From Pedobacter foliorum (lineage in GTDB: Bacteria > Bacteroidota > Bacteroidia > Sphingobacteriales > Sphingobacteriaceae), in assembly GCF_013266735.1 (NCBI RefSeq), contig NZ_JABSNU010000006.1, positions 124,001 through 188,000 on the forward strand: a DNA stretch of 64,000 nucleotides, given 5' to 3'. The notes under the pieces were generated by a model. It was not told the DNA's origin, searched no databases, and saw nothing but the letters and a program-made list of their open reading frames with translations. A program made the translations under genes and the position numbers. How positions within the stretch are numbered: the stretch's first letter is position 1; every line of letters begins with the position of its first letter. Positions 8,357 to 17,718 of this stretch are shown in pieces.

Positions 8357-10054
8357 ATGAATTTTAGAAAGTCAATTGACTTACTTACACAAGAAGCTGC
8401 TGAAAGTGGTGAAGGAACCTTAAAACGGACCCTTGGCCCCGTCAATTTAGTGGCTTTGGGTATTGGTGCAATTATCGGAGCGGGTCTATTCTCGATAACC
8501 GGATCTGCGGCAGCCAATAACGCCGGACCAGCCATTACCATCTCTTTTATTATTGCAGCTGTTGGTTGTGCTTTTGCTGGCTTATGCTATGCAGAATTTG
8601 CATCAATGATCCCGGTAGCAGGTAGTGCCTACACCTATTCGTATGCAACAATGGGCGAATTTATAGCCTGGATAATAGGCTGGGATTTGGTTTTGGAATA
8701 CGCCCTAGGTGCCGCAACGGTTTCCATTAGCTGGAGCCGGTATCTGGTCAAGTTTTTGGCATATTACGACATCCATCTGCCCGCCCAGATAGCCATGTCG
8801 CCATTTGAAACAGCAACATTATTGGATGGAACAGTAGTTTCTGGTATGTTTAACTTACCTGCTGTATTTATTATCGTCTTAATGTCCTTTGTGCTGATAA
8901 GAGGAACCAGCGAATCAGCATTTATCAATGGTCTTATTGTAGCAATTAAAGTTGTTATCGTATTTATTTTCATCTTGTTAGGCTGGAAATATATCAATGC
9001 AGATAACTATTCGCCATATTTTATTCCTGCTGATAAACCAGGTCACGAAAGTATGTTTACGCATGGATGGGGAGGTGTTATCCGAGCCGCCGGGATTGTT
9101 TTCTTCGCTTATATAGGCTTTGATGCAGTTTCAACCGCTGCTCAGGAAGCGAAAAACCCTAAGAAAGACATGCCTATCGGTATCCTTGTTTCTTTGTTCA
9201 TTTGTACTATTCTATATATCCTTTTTGCACACGTAATGACAGGGGTTGCTAATTTTGACATGTTTAAAGGTCAGGATGGTATTGCTCCGGTTGCTGTTGC
9301 AATTGACAATATGGGTGTTAAAAATGCTGCAGGTGTTGTAACTCCGGCTTATCCTTGGTTAAACAAATTGATTATCCTTGCAATTTTAGGTGGTTACGCT
9401 TCAGTTATTTTGGTGATGCTATTGGGTCAATCGAGGGTATTCTTCTCGATGAGTAAAGATGGCTTATTACCTAAAGTATTCTCAAAAGTGCACCCTAAAT
9501 ACAGCACTCCGGCAAGAAGTAACATATTGTTCATGGTATTTGTAAGCTTATTTGCTGCCTTTGTACCTGCAACTGTAGTTGGTGAGATGACCAGTATTGG
9601 AACCTTGCTTGCTTTTATTTTGGTATGTATTGGTATCGTTATTTTAAGGAATAGAATGCCTGATCTGCCTCGCGCATTTAAAGTGCCTTTAGTACCACTT
9701 ATCCCTATTTTAGGTGTTGCAGTTTGTTTAGGTATGATGGTGTTTTTACCTCTTGATACCTGGGTTCGTTTATTGGTATGGATGATTATTGGTATTAACG
9801 TGTACCTTTTCTATGGTATTAAAAACAGTTTATTATCCGACAATCTTCAAACCACGATTGCAAGAAGCAATAAAGTTGTTTCTTATGTGGGTATGGGACT
9901 TTCTGTATTGCTGATTATAGTGGCATTAATTCACCACCACATCACTGATGGCAGAGATGTTGGTTTGTACTATTTCTCTTTAGTTTTTGCAGTTGCACAT
10001 ATCGTGTTATATATATACCGCGCTTTAACATCAAGTCAGGTTAAAGCAAAGTAA
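8357..10054 (+). CDS. APC-family amino acid permease (CAT/YfnA-like)
   Basis: 565 residues, about 12-14 membrane segments. GIGAIIGAGLFSITG is the binding-site motif in the first segment, and CYAEFASMIPVAGSAYTYSY the conserved loop of cationic-amino-acid-transporter-like members. FFAYIGFDAVSTAAQEAKNP near residue 255 is also diagnostic. It imports amino acids across the inner membrane; substrate unknown. It is a paralogue of the longer permease at 34492: the first 150 residues of the two match closely. It has its own promoter and terminator. Confidence 0.88.
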   Translation: MNFRKSIDLLTQEAAESGEGTLKRTLGPVNLVALGIGAIIGAGLFSITGSAAANNAGPAITISFIIAAVGCAFAGLCYAEFASMIPVAGSAYTYSYATMGEFIAWIIGWDLVLEYALGAATVSISWSRYLVKFLAYYDIHLPAQIAMSPFETATLLDGTVVSGMFNLPAVFIIVLMSFVLIRGTSESAFINGLIVAIKVVIVFIFILLGWKYINADNYSPYFIPADKPGHESMFTHGWGGVIRAAGIVFFAYIGFDAVSTAAQEAKNPKKDMPIGILVSLFICTILYILFAHVMTGVANFDMFKGQDGIAPVAVAIDNMGVKNAAGVVTPAYPWLNKLIILAILGGYASVILVMLLGQSRVFFSMSKDGLLPKVFSKVHPKYSTPARSNILFMVFVSLFAAFVPATVVGEMTSIGTLLAFILVCIGIVILRNRMPDLPRAFKVPLVPLIPILGVAVCLGMMVFLPLDTWVRLLVWMIIGINVYLFYGIKNSLLSDNLQTTIARSNKVVSYVGMGLSVLLIIVALIHHHITDGRDVGLYYFSLVFAVAHIVLYIYRALTSSQVKAK

Positions 10055-10076
10055 CAAAGCATAATTGTATAATAAT

Positions 10077-10106
10077 AAAAGCCACCTCTACAGGGTGGCT
10101 TTTTTA
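10077..10106 (+). terminator. Terminator after the 8357 permease
   Basis: GCCACC (10081-10086), 7-base loop, GGTGGC (10094-10099), flanked by AAAA and by TTTTTTT. A clear intrinsic terminator. Confidence 0.85.
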
Positions 10107-10119
10107 TTGTTAATTAATT

Positions 10120-10127
10120 TACCTTTG
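10120..10127 (+). promoter_or_regulatory. -7 element before the MarC gene
   Basis: TACCTTTG matches TAnnTTTG and lies 18 bases before the ATG at 10146, giving a very short leader. No good TTG box is seen at the right distance upstream, because the preceding terminator occupies it. Confidence 0.45.
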
Positions 10128-10145
10128 TAGCGTAAATTAACTGCT

Positions 10146-10715
10146 ATGGAATTCAATTTTCGACAAATTCTATCTACTTCAATGGTGCTATTTGCAATCA
10201 TTGATATCCTGGGAGCTATACCAGTAGTAATTGAGCTTAGAAGGAAAGCTGGACACATTCAATCGGAAAAGGCTGCCATAGTTGCAACCGTACTTATGGT
10301 TATCTTTTTATTTGCGGGAGAAACCTTACTAAAAATTATCGGACTTGATGTTGAATCGTTTGCCATTGCAGGTTCCTTCGTAATATTTTTTATCGCGATG
10401 GAAATGGTACTTGGTTTAACTATTTTTAAGGAAGGTGATGCTCCGGAAACTGTATCTATTGTGCCACTTGCATTTCCTCTAATAGCGGGCGCCGGAACCA
10501 TGACCACCCTCCTTTCATTGAAAACAGAATATGCCACTCAAAACATCATTGTCGGCATTATCATCAATATGCTGTTTGTTTATTTTGTGTTAAAGAATAC
10601 AGAACGTTTAGAGAAACTCTTTGGTAAATCGGGCTTAAATGTTTTAAGAAAGGCCTTTGGAATTATTCTTCTTGCCATTGCCATCAAATTATTCAGAAAC
10701 AATACCGGCTTGTAA
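10146..10715 (+). CDS. MarC-family integral membrane protein
   Basis: 189 residues, about six membrane segments, the normal size for MarC/UPF0056 proteins. The opening FSMVLFAIIDILGAIPVVIEL-like region, the central IAMEMVLGLTIF and the later VPLAFPLIAGAGTMTTLLSL are family hallmarks. MarC proteins lie in the inner membrane and have been proposed as small-molecule transporters, but no substrate is established; the original link to multiple antibiotic resistance was not supported. A 39-residue membrane ORF follows 38 bases downstream and may share its transcript. Confidence 0.88.
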   Translation: MEFNFRQILSTSMVLFAIIDILGAIPVVIELRRKAGHIQSEKAAIVATVLMVIFLFAGETLLKIIGLDVESFAIAGSFVIFFIAMEMVLGLTIFKEGDAPETVSIVPLAFPLIAGAGTMTTLLSLKTEYATQNIIVGIIINMLFVYFVLKNTERLEKLFGKSGLNVLRKAFGIILLAIAIKLFRNNTGL

Positions 10716-10753
10716 CAAAACGCCGTTTTGATGGTCTAAAATAAAAAAAGGCT

Positions 10754-10873
10754 ATGAACAGCTTCGAACAATTCACGTTGATTATTGGTGTGCTGGCCAT
10801 ATTATTTGAAACCATAGGCCACATGAAGGGGAAGATTAAGCAATGGTTTGGTACCCAAGGGCAAAACCATTGA
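10754..10873 (+). CDS. Small single-pass membrane protein, 39 residues
   Basis: ATG at 10754 and TGA at 10871-10873 encode 39 residues. The protein starts MNSFEQFTLIIGVLAILFET, with one hydrophobic segment at about residues 6-19, and ends with a basic stretch (MKGKIKQWF). It follows marC by 38 bases on the same strand and stops 1 base before the stop codon of the convergent methyltransferase gene, so it fills the gap neatly. AAAAAAAGG precedes the ATG. Size, composition and packing suggest a real gene; I recognise no family. A chance ORF remains possible. Confidence 0.5.
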   Translation: MNSFEQFTLIIGVLAILFETIGHMKGKIKQWFGTQGQNH

Positions 10874-10874
10874 G

Positions 10875-12038
10875 TTATTTCTTAATGAATCGGGCAATGA
10901 ACATGGTATCGGCTTTATCTTTATAGCCTTTAATCACTTCCATTGTTTCGAGTTCTAATGGTAAGTTTTCTTCAATCCACGCAACCACTTCTTCATTTTC
11001 CTGTTTAAATACTGAACAGGTGATGTACACTAAAGGCTTTCCGGATTTTAGATACTTAACAACATTGGCTGCAATTGCAGTTTGCAGTTTGGAAAAATAA
11101 CTGATTTTATGGCTATCAAAATAGTAAAGCATTTCAGGCGTACGTCCCCAGGTACCTGAACCTGAACATGGCGCATCCAGAATTATCCCATCAAATTCGT
11201 AATGGTGAAGATCCTGGTCGTTATTCTGAAGCAGGTCTAATACTTTTTTCTGATACTTTTTTAATCCAGCTTCTCTGAAACGCTCTTCAAGGTTATTTAA
11301 GCTATTTTCTCTTACATCGCTAACCAACAACTGCACACTAGGCTCAAGATCGTGTAGAAGCAGAGATTTGCCTCCTGAGGCCGCACAGCAGTCCCACCAG
11401 TAATCCCAGGTTTGAGGCTTAAAGAAATTCCCTGTTTTTTGCGAGGATAAATCCTGTATCTGATAATATTGTTGAGCGGGCACAATCTGCTCCAGTTTAG
11501 TACCATTTGGCAAAGCCAATGTAGTCTTACTAATTTCTTCAACAGCTACTTCCGCGTCTTTTAAAGTTTTAACCAGCTGATTTATATAGCTTGATTTAAC
11601 TCTTATAAATAAGTCGGGTTGTATAAAAAAAGACTCATAAAAATCTTGCTTTTCGACTTCCTTACTCAGGTTTTCATTAAAAACAAACACCTCAGAGAGT
11701 TTAAAGGCAGGAAATTCACTCGTTACCAAAGCTATCTTCTCTTGAACAGATAGGTTTATGTGCTCCTTTAAGTTTGGCAATTTCTCTTCAACAACCAAAC
11801 TTAAGGTGTGATTGCAAAGGAAGTCGGCAATTGCCAAACGAAGTGTAGTATCTTCATTTATTAGCGCCTTACCTAACCTGAAAAAGCTATAAATATATCT
11901 GGTAGCCCAACGCCTATCAGACGAGCCCATTTGTTTATGCTGTTTAAAATAGGTAAACAAAAAACGATGTAATGGCTGGGTGCCATCATAGTTTTTAAAG
12001 ACTTGTTCAAATGCTCTGATTTGGTGTTCTAACCTCAT
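10875..12038 (-). CDS. RsmB/Fmu-family RNA (cytosine-C5) methyltransferase
   Basis: 387 residues. The SAM site DCCAASGGKSLLL is at about residue 213. Two catalytic-cysteine motifs of the NOL1/NOP2/Sun family follow: DAPCSGSGTWGR (about 286) and ITCSVF (about 340). These enzymes methylate C5 of cytosine in rRNA or tRNA, and the RsmB type acts on 16S rRNA. The N-terminal 150 residues, helical and NusB-like in position, would bind the RNA. Its ATG overlaps the stop of the upstream lipoprotein gene by four bases (ATGA). The exact target base is not readable from sequence. Confidence 0.87.
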   Translation of the reverse strand: MRLEHQIRAFEQVFKNYDGTQPLHRFLFTYFKQHKQMGSSDRRWATRYIYSFFRLGKALINEDTTLRLAIADFLCNHTLSLVVEEKLPNLKEHINLSVQEKIALVTSEFPAFKLSEVFVFNENLSKEVEKQDFYESFFIQPDLFIRVKSSYINQLVKTLKDAEVAVEEISKTTLALPNGTKLEQIVPAQQYYQIQDLSSQKTGNFFKPQTWDYWWDCCAASGGKSLLLHDLEPSVQLLVSDVRENSLNNLEERFREAGLKKYQKKVLDLLQNNDQDLHHYEFDGIILDAPCSGSGTWGRTPEMLYYFDSHKISYFSKLQTAIAANVVKYLKSGKPLVYITCSVFKQENEEVVAWIEENLPLELETMEVIKGYKDKADTMFIARFIKK

Positions 12039-13267
12039 TCAATAAGATTTAAAGAAAAATTCTGGTAACGTAACAACATTAAACTTGCATTAATATACCC
12101 TAATTTTTCATCATGATAAAATGAAAAATTATTGTGAAGTCCCTTATATTTCTCTTCTGTGATGTGTTTTAGATAATCTTTCCCATACTTGGAAATAAGG
12201 TTACCAAAATAAAAGCCTATATCGAATCCTTTAAAAGAATATTCGCCTGGTTCAAAATTAAATGCCGATCTGTATTTCTTAATAAACGAAATCACAGCAC
12301 TACTCTTATAATCTACCTTATAAGATGATGTTACAGCGGCATTTAGCAACTGAAGCTTATCAGTATTGTAGTTCTGTTTTATCCAGTCCGGATGGCCATA
12401 CAGGTCAATATCAAGCCCTGAATTTTTCAGTTTCACCAACTTATCTAATGTTGGAATCACAAACTTTCTATCTTGAGAAGCTACAATAATGATGTATTTT
12501 TTGTTCTTAATCAGATTAAGCTCCATAGTAAAGACTGAAGCATATTCCTGAAATGTGAACTTTTTCCTGTTACTTTCTAAGTAGGCTTTTAAAGGTGCCG
12601 ATAATACTAAGCTGCCAGGGTCCTTTGGATTAATAAGTACTAAAACCGAGTTTTCAGGATTGTAATGCTTGGTAATATAATAACCTAACTTCTCAGCATG
12701 AAGGTCTATATTATTTACAATTGAAATAAGGTTTGGGTTATTAAATTCTTCAGGGTGTGAGGCCGCAAGAGGATTAACAACAGGAACGCCCTTGGCTATT
12801 GAATAGTCTTTAATATACTTTAAACCATCAGGGTAAACAGGCCCAACAATTAAATTACTAGCATTTAATGCATCGTTTTTAATCAAGCCCTCTATTTGAG
12901 AATTGTTATCACGAGTGTCGTAAACATTCAGTTTAAAGTTAAGACCTTGTGCTGCTGCAGAATCTACCCCAAGCTTAAAGCCCTGATAGAAATCTATAGC
13001 CATAGCCGATTTCTCAACCTCTGCTTTGGTAGCAGTTTTAAGTCGTATCTCATTTAATTTAAATGGGATAAGTAGAGAAATGTTAGCCTGCGTAAATTTA
13101 ACCGCAGGCTTTTCTTTTTTCTCTTCTACCTTTTTAGGAACATCGGGTGCTTTAGTATTGTTCTTTTGAATTTTAGGTGAACATGCTGCTAAAAAAAGTC
13201 CAACAAAAGCGATTAGCCAATATTTACTCCCACTCAATTGTAGCGGGTGGTTTTGAGCTGATATCAT
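12035..13267 (-). CDS. Lipoprotein with periplasmic binding-protein (type I) fold, LpoA/branched-chain type
   Basis: About 410 residues. A hydrophobic signal ([13 protein letters not shown]) ends in a lipobox Cys, followed by a Lys/Pro-rich linker. From about residue 60 the sequence ([54 protein letters not shown]) matches the receptor-family ligand-binding fold of Leu/Ile/Val-binding proteins and LpoA. It is probably anchored facing the periplasm, with a cell-wall or sensing role. The start is uncertain: ATG at 13267 makes the gene overlap guaA out of frame by 44 bases; a TTG at 13237 would give a more compact signal peptide. It is coupled to the methyltransferase downstream. Confidence 0.72.
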   Translation of the reverse strand: MISAQNHPLQLSGSKYWLIAFVGLFLAACSPKIQKNNTKAPDVPKKVEEKKEKPAVKFTQANISLLIPFKLNEIRLKTATKAEVEKSAMAIDFYQGFKLGVDSAAAQGLNFKLNVYDTRDNNSQIEGLIKNDALNASNLIVGPVYPDGLKYIKDYSIAKGVPVVNPLAASHPEEFNNPNLISIVNNIDLHAEKLGYYITKHYNPENSVLVLINPKDPGSLVLSAPLKAYLESNRKKFTFQEYASVFTMELNLIKNKKYIIIVASQDRKFVIPTLDKLVKLKNSGLDIDLYGHPDWIKQNYNTDKLQLLNAAVTSSYKVDYKSSAVISFIKKYRSAFNFEPGEYSFKGFDIGFYFGNLISKYGKDYLKHITEEKYKGLHNNFSFYHDEKLGYINASLMLLRYQNFSLNLIE

Positions 13268-14753
13268 ATACAACGCGGTTAATTCCTTTTACCTTGTTAA
13301 TTATTTCGTTAGAAATTTTTGCGAGTACGTTATATGGTAAGTGACACCAATCAGCGGTCATACCGTCAACTGATTCAACTGCGCGAAGGCAAATTACGTT
13401 TTCGTAAGTACGCTCATCACCCATTACACCAACAGATTGAACCGGAAGGAAGATCGCTCCTGCCTGCCAAACTTTGTCGTAAAGGCCAGCTTCTTTTAAG
13501 TTGTCAATATAGATAGCATCTGCTTCTTGTAAAATAGCTACCTTTTCAGCAGTTACTTCACCAAGAATTCTGATAGCCAATCCTGGACCAGGGAAAGGGT
13601 GACGACCGATAATAAAGTCCTCAAGACCTAATGATCTACCCACTCTTCTTACCTCATCCTTAAATAATGTATTAAGAGGCTCTACAACCTTTAATTTCAT
13701 GAAATCAGGTAATCCACCAACATTGTGGTGAGATTTGATTGTTGCTGATGGGCCTTTAACAGACACCGACTCAATAACATCCGGATAAATTGTTCCTTGT
13801 GCTAACCATTTCACATCCTGAACTTCGTGTGCCTCATCATCAAATACTTCGATGAAAACACGACCGATTGCTTTACGTTTTAATTCAGGATCTTTAACTT
13901 TTGCAAGCTGGCTTAAGAAACGTTCTTTAGCATCAACCCCTTTTATGTTTAAACCAAGGTGTTTGTATTGTTCTAAAACTGCTTCGTACTCACCTTTACG
14001 CAATAAACCATTGTCTACAAAAATACAGTGTAGGTTTTTACCAATTGCTTTATGTAATAAGATAGCAGCAACGCTTGAATCAACACCGCCTGAAAGGGCA
14101 AGAACAACTTTATCATCACCTAGTTTAGCTTGAAGCTCAGCAATGGTAGTTTCAACAAATGCATTTGGAGTCCACTCTTGTTTACATCCACAGATGTCTA
14201 CAAGGAAGTTTTCTAACAATTGTTTACCATCAGTACTATGCGTTACTTCCGGGTGAAACTGGATTGCATAAGTTTCTGAATCCTTAACCTGGTAAGCAGC
14301 AACTTTTACACTATCAGTACTTGCTATTAATTCAGCATTTGCAGGCATTGCAGTAATGGTATCACCATGTGACATCCATACTTGTGATCCTGTACTTATG
14401 TTTTTAAATAACTTATTATTTTCTGCTACGAAGTTTAAATTAGCTCTACCATATTCGCGTGTTGAAGAAGCTTTAACCTCTCCACCCGAATGTTGAGCAA
14501 TATACTGAGCACCATAACAAACTGCTAAAACAGGATAGTTTTTATGGAACTTTGCAAGGTCTATCTGAGGTGCATCTTCCTGACGAACTGAGTATGGACT
14601 ACCTGAAAATATGATGCCTTTAACGTCAGTTGAGATTTCAGGAATATTATTGAAGGGATGAATTTCGCAATAAACATTTAACTCGCGTACCCTACGGGCA
14701 ATTAATTGTGTGTATTGAGAACCAAAATCGAGAATTATGATTTTTTCTAGCAT
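13224..14753 (-). CDS. guaA: GMP synthase (glutamine-hydrolysing)
   Basis: 509 residues from ATG at 14753; an in-frame TTG two codons earlier is less likely. It converts XMP to GMP using glutamine and ATP. The N-terminal class I amidotransferase has Cys79 in VLAVCYGAQ and the His/Glu pair in QFHPEVTHS. The ATP-pyrophosphatase P-loop [11 protein letters not shown] is near residue 220. The C-terminal dimerisation domain ends PPATIEWE, the near-invariant GuaA terminus. Length is normal. It lies 8 bases downstream of the dCMP deaminase gene, so two nucleotide-metabolism genes share a transcript. Confidence 0.97.
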   Translation of the reverse strand: MLEKIIILDFGSQYTQLIARRVRELNVYCEIHPFNNIPEISTDVKGIIFSGSPYSVRQEDAPQIDLAKFHKNYPVLAVCYGAQYIAQHSGGEVKASSTREYGRANLNFVAENNKLFKNISTGSQVWMSHGDTITAMPANAELIASTDSVKVAAYQVKDSETYAIQFHPEVTHSTDGKQLLENFLVDICGCKQEWTPNAFVETTIAELQAKLGDDKVVLALSGGVDSSVAAILLHKAIGKNLHCIFVDNGLLRKGEYEAVLEQYKHLGLNIKGVDAKERFLSQLAKVKDPELKRKAIGRVFIEVFDDEAHEVQDVKWLAQGTIYPDVIESVSVKGPSATIKSHHNVGGLPDFMKLKVVEPLNTLFKDEVRRVGRSLGLEDFIIGRHPFPGPGLAIRILGEVTAEKVAILQEADAIYIDNLKEAGLYDKVWQAGAIFLPVQSVGVMGDERTYENVICLRAVESVDGMTADWCHLPYNVLAKISNEIINKVKGINRVVYDISSKPPATIEWE

Positions 14754-14761
14754 GGCCAAAG

Positions 14762-15211
14762 TTAAGAATATTTAATTACCTCCACACCAAATCTTCGCAG
14801 AAAATCAACACCTTCATCGCTAGGCAGCCCCTTGTACTCCGCATAGGAATCTTTATAGTAAACTAATTTAATGCCAGACGATAAAATTAACCTCGCACAA
14901 GCGATGCATGGAGACAAGGTGGTATACAAAGTTGAGCCTGATATTTTTGACCCATTTTTTATGGCATACAAAATCGCATTCTCTTCAGCATGTAATGCCA
15001 ATGAACAGCTACCACGAGAATCTCTATCACATCCTGTTTCCGGCCATTCTTCATCACAGTTATGGGTACCGGCAGGCGGGCCATTATAACCTATAGAAAT
15101 AATTCGGGTATCTTTTGTTAGTACAGCACCAACATGAGCACGCACACAATGTGAGCGGGCCGCCAGGTCGGTAGCCAAATTCATAAATATATCTTTAAAT
15201 CCTTTCTTCAT
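14762..15211 (-). CDS. dCMP deaminase family (ComEB-like)
   Basis: 149 residues. The zinc site is complete: His74 and Glu76 in HAEENAI, and Cys102 and Cys105 in PCIACA. The early segment [21 protein letters not shown] with the [19 protein letters not shown] insertion matches deoxycytidylate deaminases, which make dUMP for thymidylate synthesis. The gene leads the operon with guaA. A TATATTTG element lies 32-39 bases upstream. Assignment to the family is firm; dCMP rather than another cytosine nucleotide is the usual substrate of this subfamily. Confidence 0.88.
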   Translation of the reverse strand: MKKGFKDIFMNLATDLAARSHCVRAHVGAVLTKDTRIISIGYNGPPAGTHNCDEEWPETGCDRDSRGSCSLALHAEENAILYAIKNGSKISGSTLYTTLSPCIACARLILSSGIKLVYYKDSYAEYKGLPSDEGVDFLRRFGVEVIKYS

Positions 15212-15242
15212 CTGATACGTTTTAAGTCAAAAAACAGGCTGG

Positions 15243-15250
15243 CAAATATA
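15243..15250 (-). promoter_or_regulatory. -7 element for the dCMP deaminase-guaA operon
   Basis: On the minus strand this reads TATATTTG, a full match to TAnnTTTG. The expected TTG box 19 bases upstream is not evident, because the preceding terminator hairpin covers that position. Confidence 0.45.
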
Positions 15251-15257
15251 GGGTAAA

Positions 15258-15293
15258 AAAAAACTTCCCTCCTTTATACAAAGAGGGAAGTTT
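15258..15293 (-). terminator. Terminator of the MFS gene at 15313
   Basis: AAACTTCCCTC (15261-15271) pairs with GAGGGAAGTTT (15283-15293). On the minus strand the hairpin is followed by a run of nine T. It closes the MFS gene just before the dCMP deaminase promoter. Confidence 0.85.
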
Positions 15294-15312
15294 TTATGTG
15301 GAGGAGATTATT

Positions 15313-16746
15313 CTAGTGACCTCCTGCTATTTTTTTATCGAAATCAATTCCTTGCTTTCTAAGGATACCACTTACTTTCCATGCATAAAATGCAAGGTAT
15401 GCGAAGCAAAGTACTCCTACTATATAACTGAATTGGATACCTGTAAACTCAGAAACATATCCTTGTAACCAGCTAATAATACCGCCACCCATGATCATCA
15501 TGATTAAGAAACTACTTCCCTGACTTGTATTTTTACCTAAACCACTAACTGCCAAAGTAAAGATACAAGGCCATAATGTACTGCAGAATAAACCTACACT
15601 TGTAAGTGCATAAACACTCACCATACCTTTTGTAAACATACCTATCATGATTGCGATGATACCTATTACTGAAAATATCAACAACATTCTAGCAGGGTTT
15701 CCTTTACTCGCCATATCAGCAGCGATTAATACCAAAATAATTAATCCGTAAACATAAAAAGGAGCTAAATCATGGTGAAATATTGCATTAACACCTAAGA
15801 AGATTCCAAAAGCTAAATAAGGTGCTATAAATCTTAATATTTTTTGCGTGTTTACATTATCTGTAAAGGCCTCAACAGCGCCTGTCCATCTACCAATCAT
15901 CATACTTGCCCAATATAAAGATACATATGGTGCAATATCTTTAATTGAGAATCCAAGATCTTTCTCCATGTAAGCAGGTAAATTACTTGCTGTAGATACC
16001 TCAACACCAACATATACAAAAATGGCGATCATACCCAATACCAACTGAGGGTATTTTAAAGCAGAACCTTTATGGCTTGAATCTTCATCTGTTGATTCAA
16101 CTAAAGTAGGTCTGTCTGGCAAAGAAGATAACTTTAAAAATATAGCAACCGCAATAAATGCAACTCCTAAAATTAAGTAAGGCACTTTAACACTTTCGAT
16201 ACTTACATCTTCACTTGCAGTTGATAATGAACCAAAAATGGCAAAACTAACAATCAGTGGCCCAATAGTAGTACCAAAGTTATTAATACCACCGGCTAAA
16301 GTTAAACGTTGCGAACCTGTTTTAATTGGACCTAATGCAATAGCTAGTGGATTTGCAACTGTTTGCTGCAATGAAAAGCCTAATGCTACGATGAATAATC
16401 CAGATAACATTAATGGAAACGAGCCCATATTTGCTGCAGGATAAAACAACAATGTTCCAACAGCAGAAATAACTAAACCTAATGCTAATGAATTTTTGTA
16501 GCCTAGTTTATTTACAAGATCCTGCTTAATTAAAACTGAAATTCCATTATAAATTAATGCTCCAACTGTATAAGCAATATAAAATGCAAGTGATACCCAC
16601 TGGCTCTGGCTTTGAGTTAAGTCGAATGCTTTTTTAAATACCGGTATTAATATATCATTACTGGCAGCAACAAAGCCCCAAAAAAAGAATACGGTAACTA
16701 AGGGAATGAACTGTCCCCACTTGGTTTGAGAATTTTCTGAACTCAT
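15313..16746 (-). CDS. Sugar MFS transporter (FucP/GluP-like)
   Basis: 477 residues, about 12 membrane segments. The N-terminus FIPLVTVFFFWGFVAASNDILIPVFK is typical of the fucose-galactose-H+ symporter group, as are QQTVANPLAIALGP in the fourth segment region and the glycine-rich RLTLAGGINNFGTTIGP. The substrate is probably a monosaccharide brought in with protons. It is longer than the second FucP-like transporter at 44755 (424 residues), mostly through extra loop sequence. It is divergent from the LysE gene across a 168-base gap with an inverted repeat. Confidence 0.85.
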   Translation of the reverse strand: MSSENSQTKWGQFIPLVTVFFFWGFVAASNDILIPVFKKAFDLTQSQSQWVSLAFYIAYTVGALIYNGISVLIKQDLVNKLGYKNSLALGLVISAVGTLLFYPAANMGSFPLMLSGLFIVALGFSLQQTVANPLAIALGPIKTGSQRLTLAGGINNFGTTIGPLIVSFAIFGSLSTASEDVSIESVKVPYLILGVAFIAVAIFLKLSSLPDRPTLVESTDEDSSHKGSALKYPQLVLGMIAIFVYVGVEVSTASNLPAYMEKDLGFSIKDIAPYVSLYWASMMIGRWTGAVEAFTDNVNTQKILRFIAPYLAFGIFLGVNAIFHHDLAPFYVYGLIILVLIAADMASKGNPARMLLIFSVIGIIAIMIGMFTKGMVSVYALTSVGLFCSTLWPCIFTLAVSGLGKNTSQGSSFLIMMIMGGGIISWLQGYVSEFTGIQFSYIVGVLCFAYLAFYAWKVSGILRKQGIDFDKKIAGGH

Positions 16747-16802
16747 TTTTAAACTTGGTTTTTTAGAACGCTAAACATAAATAAAAAAAACTATAAGCTA
16801 AA

Positions 16803-16821
16803 GTGTAATGTTTACACATTA
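16803..16821. promoter_or_regulatory. Overlapping inverted repeats between divergent MFS and LysE genes
   Basis: GTGTAA-TGT-TTACAC (16803-16817) and TAATGT-TTAC-ACATTA (16806-16821) overlap each other. The site lies about 60 bases from the MFS start and 95 from the LysE start. A regulator-binding site is possible; no regulator gene is adjacent. Confidence 0.3.
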
Positions 16822-16914
16822 GAGGGACTTACCTAGATGCATGAAAACTAGTAAAAAAATAAGACCACTTTATGTTTAAAATCGCATATTAGCGCATTAT
16901 ATATGTTAAACTGA

Positions 16915-17541
16915 ATGTTTGAAGCAATATTACAAGGGATTGGTGCGGGGATTTTATTTTCGTTTTTAACGGGTCCCGTATTTTTTTCAATGATAAAAAC
17001 CAGCATAGAAAAGGGCTTCAAAGCTGGGTTCTCTTTAGCTATTGGAGTAATTTTCAGTGATATAATCTTTATCTCGCTCACTATTTTCAGTTCCCAATTT
17101 GTAGATTATAATTCTGAATACAATCAATATATTGGCATCATTGGCGGGTTATTTCTTTTCGGAATTGGCTTATACTACCTTTTCAATAAAGTGAAAGTAA
17201 GCTATGATATTTCGGAAACCGTAAAAATTAAAAAAAGGGGCTACATCTTAAAAGGGTTTTTAATGTGCCTTTTATCTCCCTCTACTCTGATGTTTTGGAT
17301 TATGGTTGGAGGTATTATTTCAGTACAACTGCATTACGACATGGCCGAAAAGGTTGTATTTTTTGTAATTGCAATGACTACGCAACTATCTGTTGATTGT
17401 GTTAAAACTTATTATGCTGCCAAATTAAGGTACCGCATTAAAGAGAAAAGCATCCAAAACTTAAATAAAATAGCAGGAGCTGTAATTTTAATCTTTGCAA
17501 TCAGACTATTTATTCAGGTGATTATAAAATATCACATGTAA
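16915..17541 (+). CDS. LysE/RhtB-family amino acid exporter
   Basis: 208 residues, six hydrophobic segments, the standard LysE size. ILFSFLTGPVFFSMIKTSIEKGFKAGFSLAIGVIFSDI is the family's N-terminal region, with the TGPVFF and GVIFSD motifs; GFLMCLLSPSTLMFWIMVGG matches the conserved NPK/SPS-type motif before the fourth segment. It should export an amino acid or related metabolite through the inner membrane. It is monocistronic, ending at a strong terminator and a REP-like element. Confidence 0.85.
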   Translation: MFEAILQGIGAGILFSFLTGPVFFSMIKTSIEKGFKAGFSLAIGVIFSDIIFISLTIFSSQFVDYNSEYNQYIGIIGGLFLFGIGLYYLFNKVKVSYDISETVKIKKRGYILKGFLMCLLSPSTLMFWIMVGGIISVQLHYDMAEKVVFFVIAMTTQLSVDCVKTYYAAKLRYRIKEKSIQNLNKIAGAVILIFAIRLFIQVIIKYHM

Positions 17542-17553
17542 ATAGGGCTAATA

Positions 17554-17593
17554 AAAAAGAGGGTATATCATAAATCATGATTACCCTCTTTTT
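17554..17593. terminator. Bidirectional terminator between LysE and PurF-family genes
   Basis: AAAAAGAGGGTA (17554-17565) pairs with TACCCTCTTTTT (17582-17593). A-runs on one side and T-runs on the other make it usable from both strands, as expected between convergent genes. Confidence 0.85.
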
Positions 17594-17600
17594 CCATTTT

Positions 17601-17685
17601 CGTCATTCTGAATTTATTTCAGAATCTCTCTTGAGCATGTTTTTGAATAGTTGTTCTGAGATTCTGAAATAAATTCAGAATGACG
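17601..17685. repeat. REP-like element: perfect 28-base inverted repeat
   Basis: The arm at 17601-17628 (starting CGTCATTCTGAATTTATTTC) is exactly complementary to the arm at 17658-17685, around a 29-base loop. Each arm has its own internal hairpin (TTCTGAA, TTTA, TTCAGAA). Related elements are at 36453 and 58160. This is the layout of paired REP sequences mobilised by RAYT-type transposases in other bacteria; no such gene is in the window. Confidence 0.8.
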
Positions 17686-17718
17686 GACAACTTATGATAC
17701 ACGCTCTTTTTGTATCTA

